From the NCBI GenBank assembly GCA_035948855.1, contig DASZIT010000109.1:1-14311 (forward strand): DNA of 14,311 bases, read 5' to 3'. Made by a program: the position numbers and the translations under genes. The notes under the pieces are model-generated. The model worked only from the letters and a program-made list of their open reading frames with translations, did not search any database and was not told the DNA's origin. This stretch comes from DASZIT01 sp035948855 (lineage in GTDB: Bacteria > Actinomycetota > Acidimicrobiia > Acidimicrobiales > RAAP-2). Positions 7,114 through 13,767 of the stretch are shown piece after piece (the stretch's first letter is position 1; each line of letters begins with the position of its first letter).

Positions 7114-9612
7114 TTACCGGCGACGGCGACCGCCCCGGTTGCGCCCGCCGCCCCCGCCGGTGCGCTCGGACGGCTCGACTCCCGCCGGGCCCAGATCGCC
7201 GAACTCCTGGACGAGCTCGGCTTGGAACACCTCTTCGAACGACGCCGCACCCGAGGGTGCCGCCGACTCGGTCCGGGGAGCCGAACGAGCCGGTTCGGCA
7301 TCACGACCCCGGTCGCCGGGATCGGAGTGATCACCACGACTGGGGCGATCGCGATCCCGACCACCGCTTTCGCTTCGACCGCCGCCGTTGCTCTCCGAGC
7401 GACCCGACCCCGAGGGTCGATCGTCGGCGGGGGCCTCGCCGGCCAGGGACAGCGAGACCTTACCCTGGGGGTCGATGTCGTCGACGTTCACCTCGACCGG
7501 CTGGCCGAGCTCGAGCACGTCCTCGACCCGCTCGACCCGCTTGCCCCGCCCGATCTTGGAGATGTGCAGCAGCCCGTCCCGGCCGGGAAGGATGTTCACG
7601 AAGGCCCCGAACTTGGTGATGTTGACCACCTTGCCCGTGTAGGTGGCCCCCACCTCGGCCAGCGGCGGGTCGAGGATGGTGGAGATCCGTCGACGGGCTT
7701 CCTCGACGGCGTTCCCATCCTTGGCCCCGATGGTGACGGTGCCGACCATGCCATCGTCGTCGACGGCGATGTCGGCGCCGGTCTCCTGCTGGAGGGCGTT
7801 GATGACCTTGCCCTTGGGCCCGATGACCTCGCCGATCTTGTCCATCGGGATCTCGAAGGAGACGATCTTCGGCGCCGAGGCGGCCACCTCGCTCCGAGGT
7901 TCGGCGATGGCACCGGCCATCACCTCGAGGATGGTCAGCCGGGCTTCCTTGGCCTGGAGGAGGGCTTTGGCCAGCACGTCGGCCGGGAGGCCGGCGATCT
8001 TGGTGTCGAGCTGGAGGGCGGTGACCACGTCCTTGGTCCCGGTCACCTTGAAGTCCATGTCGCCGAAGGCATCTTCGGCACCCAGGATGTCGGTGAGGGT
8101 CACGTAGTTCCCGTCGTCGTAAACGAGGCCCATGGCGATGCCCGCCACCGGCGCTCGCAGGGGCACGCCGGCCGCCATCATCGACAGCGTGGAGCCACAC
8201 ACCGAGGCCATGGAGGTCGAGCCGTTGGAGGCCAGCACGTCGGAGACCAGCCGGAAGGTGTACGGGAAGTCCTCTTCGTAGGGAACCACCGGCAGCAACG
8301 CCCGCTCAGCCAGGAGCCCGTGGCCGATCTCCCGGCGCTTCGGGCCCCGCATGAAGCCGGTCTCGCCGGTGGAGAACGGCGGGAAGTTGTAATGGTGCAT
8401 GTACCGCTTGTGGTCGACCGGGGTGATGGTGTCGAGCAACTGGTTCATCCGGGGCATGCCCAGGGTGGTCACGTTGAGCACCTGGGTCTCGCCCCGCTGG
8501 AAGAGGGCAGAACCGTGAGCGGTCGGGAACAGGTCGATCTCGGCCGACAGCGGCCGGATCTGCGAAGTGTTCCGACCGTCGATGCGGATGCCCTCGTCGA
8601 CGATCCGCTTGCGCACCAGCTTCTTGGTCAGACCCCGGACCGCCTCTTTGATCTCCCGCTCCCGGTCGGGGAACTCGGAGGCCAGGTCAGAGACAATCGC
8701 CTTGGTGGCCGCATCGAGAGCGCCGTTGCGCTCGGCCTTGGAGGTGAAGGCGTTGGCGGCGGCGACCGAGTCGGTGCCAGTGGCGACCACCCGCTCCCAG
8801 ACGTCATCGGCGTAGTCGGAAAAGGTGGAGAACTCGAGGGGCACGATGGCGCCCCGGTCGGCCACGTGGGCCGCCACCAGCTTGCGCTGGAGCACGATCG
8901 ACTCACGGATCCAGGTCTTGGACGCCTCGAGCCCGTCGGCCAGCACCTCTTCGGTGACCTGCGGGGCACCTTCGTCGTAGTACTGGAACGACCGCTCGGT
9001 GCCGCCCGCCTCCACCATCATGATGGCGATGTCGGCGTCGTCGGCGTCGCTGAGGGCCCGGCCGGCGACCACCAGCTCGAAGGTCGACTCATTGCCCTCT
9101 TCGAAGGTGGGGTGCGGGATCCATACCCCGTCGGTGGAGTAGGCCACCCGGACGGCGCCGATCGGGCCGTCGAAGGGAATCCCCGACAGCATGAGGGCGG
9201 CCGAAGACGCGTTGATGGCCAGGACGTCGTGCGGGTTGATCTGGTCGGCCCCGAAGATGGTCCCGACCACATGGACCTCGTTCCGGAAGCCCTTGGGGAA
9301 GGACGGGCGGAGCGGCCGGTCGATCAGGCGGCAGGTGAGGATGGCCTGGTCGGAGGACTTGCCCTCCCGCCGGAAGAACGAGCCGGGGATCTTCCCGGCG
9401 GCGTAGGCCCGCTCTTCGATGTCGACGGTCAGCGGGAAGAAGTCGGCGCCCTCGCGGACCGACCGTGAGGCGGTGGCGGTAGCCAGCAACACGGTGTCCC
9501 CGATACGGCCGACGACGGCGCCGTCAGCCAGCTGGGCCAACTTTCCCGACTCGAAGGTGAGGGTGCGGTCGGTTCCACTAATAGGTGCGGATACTGAAAT
9601 GGCGTCTGACAT
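7114..9612 (-). CDS. pnp: Polyribonucleotide nucleotidyltransferase (PNPase)
   Basis: PNPase is a trimeric phosphorolytic 3'-5' exoribonuclease that can also add tails. The 832 residues show the first RNase PH core (FFRREGK at 79-85), a helical domain, and the second core from about 342 with NGSTSMASVCGS (463-474) and catalytic D514 and D520 in EDAFGDMDFKV. A KH domain has its GxxG loop at IGPKGK (597-602), and an S1 domain spans about 656-724. The last 105 residues are an Arg/Gly/Ser-rich disordered tail ending in RRRR, with one helix-like island (791-809). The ATG at 9612 is chosen because AAGGAG lies 4 nt upstream and the family N terminus begins here; a longer in-frame start at 9726 would add unrelated residues and run through leader hairpins. 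It follows rpsO, as is usual. Confidence 0.97.
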   Translation of the reverse strand: MSDAISVSAPISGTDRTLTFESGKLAQLADGAVVGRIGDTVLLATATASRSVREGADFFPLTVDIEERAYAAGKIPGSFFRREGKSSDQAILTCRLIDRPLRPSFPKGFRNEVHVVGTIFGADQINPHDVLAINASSAALMLSGIPFDGPIGAVRVAYSTDGVWIPHPTFEEGNESTFELVVAGRALSDADDADIAIMMVEAGGTERSFQYYDEGAPQVTEEVLADGLEASKTWIRESIVLQRKLVAAHVADRGAIVPLEFSTFSDYADDVWERVVATGTDSVAAANAFTSKAERNGALDAATKAIVSDLASEFPDREREIKEAVRGLTKKLVRKRIVDEGIRIDGRNTSQIRPLSAEIDLFPTAHGSALFQRGETQVLNVTTLGMPRMNQLLDTITPVDHKRYMHHYNFPPFSTGETGFMRGPKRREIGHGLLAERALLPVVPYEEDFPYTFRLVSDVLASNGSTSMASVCGSTLSMMAAGVPLRAPVAGIAMGLVYDDGNYVTLTDILGAEDAFGDMDFKVTGTKDVVTALQLDTKIAGLPADVLAKALLQAKEARLTILEVMAGAIAEPRSEVAASAPKIVSFEIPMDKIGEVIGPKGKVINALQQETGADIAVDDDGMVGTVTIGAKDGNAVEEARRRISTILDPPLAEVGATYTGKVVNITKFGAFVNILPGRDGLLHISKIGRGKRVERVEDVLELGQPVEVNVDDIDPQGKVSLSLAGEAPADDRPSGSGRSESNGGGRSESGGRDRDRPSRGDHSDPGDRGRDAEPARSAPRTESAAPSGAASFEEVFQAELVQEFGDLGPAGVEPSERTGGGGGRNRGGRRRR

Positions 9613-9627
9613 GACGCTCCTTGGTTT

Positions 9628-9702
9628 GCTCGGGGGCCCCCGAGCCAGTTCCCAGTTGTCGAACACCCCATCTTCTGACGGAATCGGGTACTCGGCAACT
9701 GG
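9628..9702 (-). promoter_or_regulatory. Two leader hairpins in front of pnp
   Basis: A perfect 18-bp palindrome GCTCGGGGGCCCCCGAGC (9628-9645) lies just before the pnp Shine-Dalgarno (9617-9622). Upstream on the transcript, CCAGTTG (9702-9696) pairs with CAACTGG (9658-9652), and inside it ACCC (9689-9686) pairs with GGGT (9668-9665) across a symmetrical 6x6 internal loop. In E. coli, and reportedly in Streptomyces, the rpsO-pnp spacer forms stems cut by RNase III, the basis of PNPase autoregulation. These hairpins are in the right place for that role. The rest of the 259-nt spacer holds smaller stems: GCCGGT/ACCGGC (9761-9778) and CGACAC/GTGTCG (9779-9791). Confidence 0.6.
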
Positions 9703-9832
9703 TGACTGACCTCGAAAGGAGCCCAATCTGTCTGTCTACGGCCGACCACCGATGTGGCCTGCCGGTCCTGCTACCGGCCGACACCGTGTCGACCAGCTGC
9801 CAGCGGCAAGGTGCCGATGACAAGAATGTGCA

Positions 9833-9854
9833 TCGCCCGGCCGGAGCCGGGCGA
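9833..9854 (-). terminator. Hairpin just after rpsO, terminator or processing stem
   Basis: A perfect 9-bp stem (TCGCCCGGC with GCCGGGCGA) with a 4-nt loop lies 17 nt downstream of the rpsO stop. It is followed by only a weakly T-containing stretch, so it may be a leaky terminator or a 3' stabilising and processing stem between rpsO and pnp, in the place of the known E. coli rpsO attenuator. Confidence 0.6.
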
Positions 9855-9871
9855 ATTGAGAGGTGTAGCGC

Positions 9872-10129
9872 TTAACGGCGGAGGCCGAGGCGACCGATGA
9901 TGTCCCGGTAGCGCTCGACGTCGTTGTTGCGGACATAGTCGAGAAGGCGACGGCGCCGACCGATCAGCTTGAGCAGACCTCGGCGAGTGTGGTGATCACC
10001 TTTGTGGACCTTGAGGTGGTCAGTCAGGTGGGTGATGCGCTCGCTCAGAATGGCGATCTGCACCTCGGGTGAGCCGGTATCGGTCTCGTGGAGCCGGTAC
10101 TCGGTGATAGTGGCCTGCTTATCGGGCAT
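9872..10129 (-). CDS. rpsO: 30S ribosomal protein S15
   Basis: S15 is a primary 16S rRNA-binding protein that organises the platform of the small subunit. The 85-residue protein matches the family throughout: TGSPEVQIAILSERI, LTDHLKVHKGDHHTRRGL, LIGRRRRLLDYVR and a basic C terminus; the E. coli protein has 89. The ATG at 10129 is the family start. The frame continues upstream to 10282, but those residues are unlike S15 and cross a terminator and the presumed promoter. Only a weak AGAGGT lies about 11 nt ahead. It precedes pnp, and rpsO-pnp co-transcription is widespread. In several bacteria S15 represses its own translation through leader RNA; the leader here is short (about 55 nt) and was not analysed further. 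Confidence 0.97.
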   Translation of the reverse strand: MPDKQATITEYRLHETDTGSPEVQIAILSERITHLTDHLKVHKGDHHTRRGLLKLIGRRRRLLDYVRNNDVERYRDIIGRLGLRR

Positions 10130-10190
10130 GTGTGGGGTTGACCTCTGAGATCTTCGGAATGGTCGACGGACGGGGCCCGTGGACCCAATT

Positions 10191-10199
10191 ACTCTAGCA
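10191..10199 (-). promoter_or_regulatory. Possible extended -10 promoter for rpsO
   Basis: On the minus strand the sequence TGC-TAGAGT fits an extended -10 element (TGn-TAnnnT). No good -35 was found 17-18 nt upstream. Transcription would start roughly 55 nt before the rpsO ATG, downstream of the hairpin that closes the peroxiredoxin gene. It is the only convincing promoter-like stretch between those two genes. Confidence 0.4.
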
Positions 10200-10242
10200 G
10201 TGTCGGCCGGTACCAGGCGCGATTGGCCGGCAGGTACGCGTC

Positions 10243-10268
10243 GAATCCGGCCCCGAAGGGCCGGATTC
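10243..10268 (-). terminator. UUCG-loop hairpin closing the peroxiredoxin gene
   Basis: A perfect 11-bp stem encloses a TTCG tetraloop on the minus strand, closed by a C-G pair, the exceptionally stable cUUCGg form. It lies 28 nt after the peroxiredoxin stop. No T-run follows, as is common for terminators in high-GC actinobacteria. It should separate the peroxiredoxin transcript from rpsO. Confidence 0.75.
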
Positions 10269-10296
10269 ATGGGCACGACCATGCAGCCTCTGAGGG

Positions 10297-10932
10297 TTAC
10301 TTGTTGGGCTGAGGAGTCATCCGCAGATAGGGCTTCAGCGCCTTGAACCCCTTGGGGAACTTCTCCTTGGCATCCTCGTCGGAAATGGCCGGGGCGATGA
10401 CCACGTCGTCGCCATCCTTCCAGTTCACCGGCGTCGCCACCGAGTAGTTGGCCGTCAGCTGCAGCGAGTCCAAGACCCGGAGGATCTCATCGACGTTGCG
10501 TCCGGTCGAGGCCGGGTAGGTCAGGGTGAGCTTGGTCTTCTTGTCCGGGCCGATGATGAACACCGAGCGCACCGTCAGGGTGTCGTTGGCGTTCGGGTGG
10601 ATCATGTCGTACAGGTCGGCCACCTTGCGATCCTCGTCCCCGATGAGCGGGAAGTTGAGGGCGGTGCCCTGGGTCTCCTTGATGTCCTCCGCCCACTTGC
10701 CGTGAGAGGTCACGTCATCGACGGACACCCCGATGAGCTTGGTGTCACGCTTGTCGAATTCGGGCTTGGCCTTGGCGAAGGCACCCAACTCGGTGGTGCA
10801 GATCGGGGTGAAGTCCTTGGGATGCGAGAACAGGATGCCCCAGCTGTCTCCGAGGTACTCATAGAGCCGGATCGTCCCCTCGGTGGTTTCGGCAGTGAAG
10901 TCGGGGGCCTCGTCGCCCAGTCGAATGGCCAT
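10297..10932 (-). CDS. 1-Cys peroxiredoxin, Prx6 type
   Basis: This enzyme reduces hydrogen peroxide and organic hydroperoxides. The 211-residue protein carries the peroxidatic motif HPKDFTPICTTELG with C45, T42 and H37, and R122 in LTVRSVF. YPASTGRN and the long C-terminal extension (KFPKGFKALKPYLR) are typical of the Prx6 subfamily. C45 is the only cysteine in the protein, so the mechanism must be 1-Cys with an external thiol reductant. No signal peptide is present. The ATG at 10932 has GAGGAG 8 nt upstream. The gene appears to be a single transcription unit: it is divergent from the HAD gene, has its own predicted promoter with an embedded palindrome, and is closed by a strong hairpin. Induction under oxidative stress or by a TetR/Fur-like regulator is plausible but not shown. 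Confidence 0.95.
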   Translation of the reverse strand: MAIRLGDEAPDFTAETTEGTIRLYEYLGDSWGILFSHPKDFTPICTTELGAFAKAKPEFDKRDTKLIGVSVDDVTSHGKWAEDIKETQGTALNFPLIGDEDRKVADLYDMIHPNANDTLTVRSVFIIGPDKKTKLTLTYPASTGRNVDEILRVLDSLQLTANYSVATPVNWKDGDDVVIAPAISDEDAKEKFPKGFKALKPYLRMTPQPNK

Positions 10933-10957
10933 GGTTGCTACTCCTCATGTGTTCGGT

Positions 10958-10975
10958 GGACCGGAACTGCGGTCC
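10958..10975 (-). other. Small hairpin in the peroxiredoxin leader
   Basis: GGACCG and CGGTCC form a 6-bp stem with a 6-nt loop in the presumed 5' leader, ending 11 nt ahead of the GAGGAG Shine-Dalgarno. It could stabilise the message; no known RNA family was recognised. Confidence 0.35.
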
Positions 10976-11008
10976 GGATCGCGACCCTCACGACCCCGTC
11001 TTGCGGTC

Positions 11009-11037
11009 AGGTTAGACGAACGTTCGCCTAATGTCGA
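11009..11037 (-). promoter_or_regulatory. Predicted peroxiredoxin promoter with operator palindrome
   Basis: On the minus strand TCGACA (11037-11032, five of six matches to TTGACA) is followed after 17 nt by TAACCT (11014-11009). The spacer plus the first bases of the -10 form a 20-bp inverted repeat, TTAGGCGAACGTTCGTCTAA (11031-11012), symmetrical except for one base pair. A protein bound there would block RNA polymerase. The regulator is not identified: LexA boxes need four bases between CGAAC and GTTCG, and IdeR boxes differ in the core. The site lies in the 178-nt divergent region, so it might also affect the HAD gene. Confidence 0.6.
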
Positions 11038-11069
11038 CCTGATGGGTCAAGTTTAATGGTGGCAGCCGT

Positions 11070-11081
11070 CCGGTCGACCGG
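11070..11081. other. 12-bp palindrome upstream of the HAD gene
   Basis: CCGGTCGACCGG is perfectly palindromic and lies 29 nt before the HAD start codon. It could be a protein site or a small RNA hairpin, or chance in GC-rich DNA. No good -35/-10 pair for the HAD gene was found; TTTAAT at 11052-11057 is the only -10-like hexamer. Confidence 0.25.
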
Positions 11082-11110
11082 TTGAGCGGATACAGGCAAG
11101 ATGTTCGCCC

Positions 11111-11770
11111 ATGCCGGATATCGCCGCCTTCGACTTCGACGGAACCCTCACCACCGGTGGCAGCGTATTCGGCTTCCTGTCGGCCGTCACCGATCGCCGG
11201 AAGGTGGCCGCCGCCTCCGCCAGCCTGTTGCCCCAACTGGCCCACGCCGCCATCGCCGGGGGCGAGGTGGCCGACCGGGCCAAGGAACGCCTGTTCGAGA
11301 TGGTGCTGGGCGGAATCGAGACGTCCCGTTTCGACGCGGTGAGCGTCGAGTTCGCCAAAACACACCTCGCCGGTCACCTCCGGGCCGATGTCCATCGACG
11401 GCTCCAATGGCATCAGCAGCGAGGGGATCACACCGTCATCGTGTCGGCCTCCCCCGAGGGCTACATCGCGGAAGCCGCCCGGCGGCTGGGCGCCGAGCAG
11501 GCGCTGGCCACCCGGCTGGCCACCCAGGGCGGACGGCTCACCGGCCGCTACGACGGCAAGAACTGCCGGGGCGAAGAGAAGCTGCGTCGCCTCCGGGAGT
11601 GGACCGCGCAGTTGGACGAGCCATCGGCACGGCTGTGGGTCTACGGGAACAGCCGCGGGGATCTGCGCATGATGCGCGCCGCCGACGTGGGGGTCAATGT
11701 CGGGCGGCTGGGCTCGTTCGGCCGGCTCCGGGACTTCCCGGGCCTGGCCGCGACGCGGACCGCCAGGTAG
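11111..11770 (+). CDS. HAD-superfamily IB phosphatase (SerB-like)
   Basis: A 219-residue cytoplasmic hydrolase with all four HAD motifs: DFDGTLT with nucleophile D8 and acid/base D10, S112 in VIVSASPEGY, K157 in GEEKLRRL, and GNSRGDLRMM with D184. The helical cap between motifs I and II is of the C1 type seen in phosphoserine phosphatase and related IB hydrolases. The class acts on small phosphomonoesters, but the substrate cannot be read here; this group is often annotated only as HAD-IB hydrolase. The ATG at 11111 lies two codons before the conserved start of strand 1; the Shine-Dalgarno is poor. It is the only plus-strand gene, divergent from the peroxiredoxin, and ends four bases from the end of the converging SpoIID-domain gene. 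Confidence 0.92.
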   Translation: MPDIAAFDFDGTLTTGGSVFGFLSAVTDRRKVAAASASLLPQLAHAAIAGGEVADRAKERLFEMVLGGIETSRFDAVSVEFAKTHLAGHLRADVHRRLQWHQQRGDHTVIVSASPEGYIAEAARRLGAEQALATRLATQGGRLTGRYDGKNCRGEEKLRRLREWTAQLDEPSARLWVYGNSRGDLRMMRAADVGVNVGRLGSFGRLRDFPGLAATRTAR

Positions 11771-11778
11771 GGCCCTAC
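11767..11778. other. Palindrome holding both convergent stop codons
   Basis: GTAGGGCCCTAC is a perfect 12-bp palindrome. The TAG of the HAD gene (11768-11770) and the TAG of the opposing gene (11777-11775) both lie within it. No longer hairpin or T-tract was seen, so transcripts from the two genes may overlap. Confidence 0.5.
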
Positions 11779-13742
11779 TCGCCCGACGGCGAGCCCAAGA
11801 AGGCGGCATCGCCGAAGGCGAAGACGCTGCCATCGGAGCCGACCAGCCAGTAGCCGTTGCGGTCGGGAGTGGCGGTCATGCCCACGATGGGCTGGAGGAG
11901 GGCCTGGTTGGCCACGGACCCGAAGAAGGCGGCATCGCCGAAGGAGAAGATGCCGCCGTCGGAGGCGACCAGGCGGTAGCCGTGCCCGTCGGCCGAGGTG
12001 GACATGCCCACCACCGGCTGGTTGAGGGCGATGGCGCCGGTCGACCCAAAGAAGCCGGCATCGCCGAAGGAGAAGATGCCGCCGTCGGACGCCACCAGCC
12101 AGTAGCCCCGGCCGTCGGGGGTGGAGGCCATGCCCACCACCGGTTTGTTCAGTCGGAGGGCGCCGGTGGACCCGAAGAAATTGGCATCACCGAAGGAGAA
12201 GACTCCCCCGTCACTGGCCACCAACCAGTAGCCCCGGCTGTCCGGGGTCGAGGCCATGCCGACGATGGGTCGGTTGAGGGCGATGGCGCCGGTGGAGCCG
12301 AAGAAGCTGGCATTGCCGTAGGAGAAGGTGCCGCCGTCCGAGGCGGCCAGCCAGTAACCACCCCCGTCGGCGGTGGCGGCCATCCCCACCACCGGCTTGT
12401 TCAACACGGTGGAGGCGGTGAACCAATTCGACTTCAGCCCCAGGGCGCCGGCGAACTGGTCACCGGTCATGGTCACGTTCTGGCTGGACCCGACCAGGGT
12501 CAGCGAGGTCACCCGGCCGCCGAAGTCGCCGAACCCGTTTCGGGCCGTCACGTTGAACGCCTGGAAGGTGCCGAGCTGGGGCCAGTTGGCCTGGATGTCC
12601 GATACCGCCACCGATGCCGTCCAGGTGTGGTTGGGGTTACAGGCCCCGGGCACACAGATGGAGTCGCCGGTGTCGGGAACCGCGGGGAAGCCGAGCGAGT
12701 TGGCGCCGGGGTTGGTGAAGCCACCGGTGGACGCCGAGTACTGGGTGGCCGCCACCGCCCCGCCGGGGAACTCCATCACCTGTCCCCCGGTCCCGATGGC
12801 CGCCAGGTCACCGGCCGCGCTCTCGTTCTTGATCCCCTGGTAGGTCTGGCAGCTGAGGTCGCAGGTATCGGTGTAGCCGAAGTAAGAACCGAGACCGGCC
12901 ATCGCATACGACCGGGCGGCCACCGCCTGGGCCTCGAGCTCCTGGAAGCCCCATGGCTGGCCTTGGGGACCGGCGCCACCCAGCGCTCCCCAGTAGGAGG
13001 GAGATTCGTTGGGGACCACCCCGGCGACGTACTGCTCCAGGGGGACGACGTTGACGGTGCGGGGGGCGCCTTGGTAGTCGGTTCCCTCGATGTTCCCCCG
13101 CATGGTGAGATTGCCGCCCCCCTGGCAGAGCTGGAGGGCCTCGGTGGCGGTGGCGGGGTCACCGAGATCGGGGTTGTGGCTCGGTACCGCGGTCGGGTTG
13201 GCGACATTGGGGGCCACCGCCCCGTTCCAGGGTCCGGCGCACCCGCCGCCAACGGTGACGTTCCAGGTTCCCCCGGCACCGTTGTTGGTCATCAGCACCG
13301 CCTGGCCGGCGGACACCGACAAGCCCGCCGCCGAGAATGGGGATCCCGATGTCACGATGACGGTGTTGTTGTTGTTCTCGGAAATCTCCACCCCGATCTG
13401 GGTCGCATCCGCGGCGCCGCTCAACGGCGACAGGGTGGTCCCTCCGTAGTAGTGGGCCACGATCGACTGGTAGGGGGTCTGGGCCAGGGCGTAGCCGAGG
13501 GCGCCCCACTGCCCCATTCCGTGCCCATGCCCGTACCCGTGACCGGTGAGGGTGAGCACCGGGGACGGGAACGCGGCGGCCAAGGCCGGAGCCGCCGGCA
13601 TGCCGACCAGGGCACCGAGCGCGGCCACGGCCACGATGGCGACCGCGGCGCGGCGCCGCCCAAGCCCTCTTCCGGTTTTCGATAGTCGCCCATCCACGTT
13701 GCGCCCGACACTACCGTCGGGCACTCTCGAATCGGGTGACAC
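11775..13742 (-). CDS. Secreted SpoIID/LytB-domain protein with C-terminal repeats
   Basis: 655 residues. A basic stretch and hydrophobic core (about 29-57, ending PALAAAF) form a Sec signal peptide, so it is exported. GHGYGHGHGMGQWGALGYA (67-85) and YQSIVAHYYGGTTLS come next. The SpoIID core follows: VPLEQYVAGVVPNES (234-247, E246 the likely catalytic Glu), LEAQAVAARSYAM (269-281), CDLSCQTYQG and YSASTGG. In sporulating Firmicutes SpoIID is a lytic transglycosylase; here a role in cell-wall remodelling or glycan binding is inferred. Six cysteines could pair as C168-C206, C294-C298 and C363-C368. Residues 447-655 are five 42-residue repeats. The GTG at 13742 lacks a Shine-Dalgarno and lies 25 nt after the upstream gene; GTG at 13697 (V16) would give a more usual signal peptide. 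Confidence 0.88.
   Translation of the reverse strand: MSPDSRVPDGSVGRNVDGRLSKTGRGLGRRRAAVAIVAVAALGALVGMPAAPALAAAFPSPVLTLTGHGYGHGHGMGQWGALGYALAQTPYQSIVAHYYGGTTLSPLSGAADATQIGVEISENNNNTVIVTSGSPFSAAGLSVSAGQAVLMTNNGAGGTWNVTVGGGCAGPWNGAVAPNVANPTAVPSHNPDLGDPATATEALQLCQGGGNLTMRGNIEGTDYQGAPRTVNVVPLEQYVAGVVPNESPSYWGALGGAGPQGQPWGFQELEAQAVAARSYAMAGLGSYFGYTDTCDLSCQTYQGIKNESAAGDLAAIGTGGQVMEFPGGAVAATQYSASTGGFTNPGANSLGFPAVPDTGDSICVPGACNPNHTWTASVAVSDIQANWPQLGTFQAFNVTARNGFGDFGGRVTSLTLVGSSQNVTMTGDQFAGALGLKSNWFTASTVLNKPVVGMAATADGGGYWLAASDGGTFSYGNASFFGSTGAIALNRPIVGMASTPDSRGYWLVASDGGVFSFGDANFFGSTGALRLNKPVVGMASTPDGRGYWLVASDGGIFSFGDAGFFGSTGAIALNQPVVGMSTSADGHGYRLVASDGGIFSFGDAAFFGSVANQALLQPIVGMTATPDRNGYWLVGSDGSVFAFGDAAFLGSPSGE
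11778..12404 (-). repeat. Five 126-bp coding repeats in the SpoIID-domain protein
   Basis: Units begin at 12404, 12278, 12152, 12026 and 11900, each exactly 42 codons; the last is one codon short and then reaches the stop. The consensus is LNxPVVGMASTPDGRGYWLV followed by ASDGGIFSFGDAxFFGSTGA. Strong conservation of Gly, Trp and aromatic positions suggests four-stranded blades, as in a small beta-propeller, but this is inference. The last two units diverge most. Confidence 0.93.
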
Positions 13743-13767
13743 CCAAGGGGTGGAACCGCCGATCCGG

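Noticed and set aside
5338..9468. A plus-strand open frame of 1376 codons opposite dapB, the M16 peptidase and pnp
   Set aside because: The translation is low complexity (Gly, His, Asp, Val, Leu rich) with no domain. It mirrors the codons of conserved minus-strand genes, a known effect of G/C-rich third positions.
9613..9726. Longer PNPase start adding 38 residues
   Set aside because: The added residues are not PNPase-like and would translate through both leader hairpins; AAGGAG lies right before 9612.
10130..10282. Longer S15 start adding 51 residues
   Set aside because: S15 proteins begin at the MPDKQATITEY-like sequence; the extension crosses a UUCG hairpin and the presumed promoter.
11012..11031. 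LexA (SOS) box or IdeR iron box at the peroxiredoxin promoter
   Set aside because: LexA of actinobacteria needs CGAAC-N4-GTTCG and here the spacing is zero. IdeR boxes share the TTAG/CTAA ends, but the core and length differ.
11012..11833. Minus-strand frame of 273 codons opposite the HAD gene
   Set aside because: It is the complement of a gene with all four HAD motifs, and its translation has no domain.
11101..11853. Alternative plus-strand frame starting 10 nt before the HAD gene
   Set aside because: Arg/Gly/Pro-rich out-of-frame reading. The HAD motifs lie only in the frame starting at 11111.
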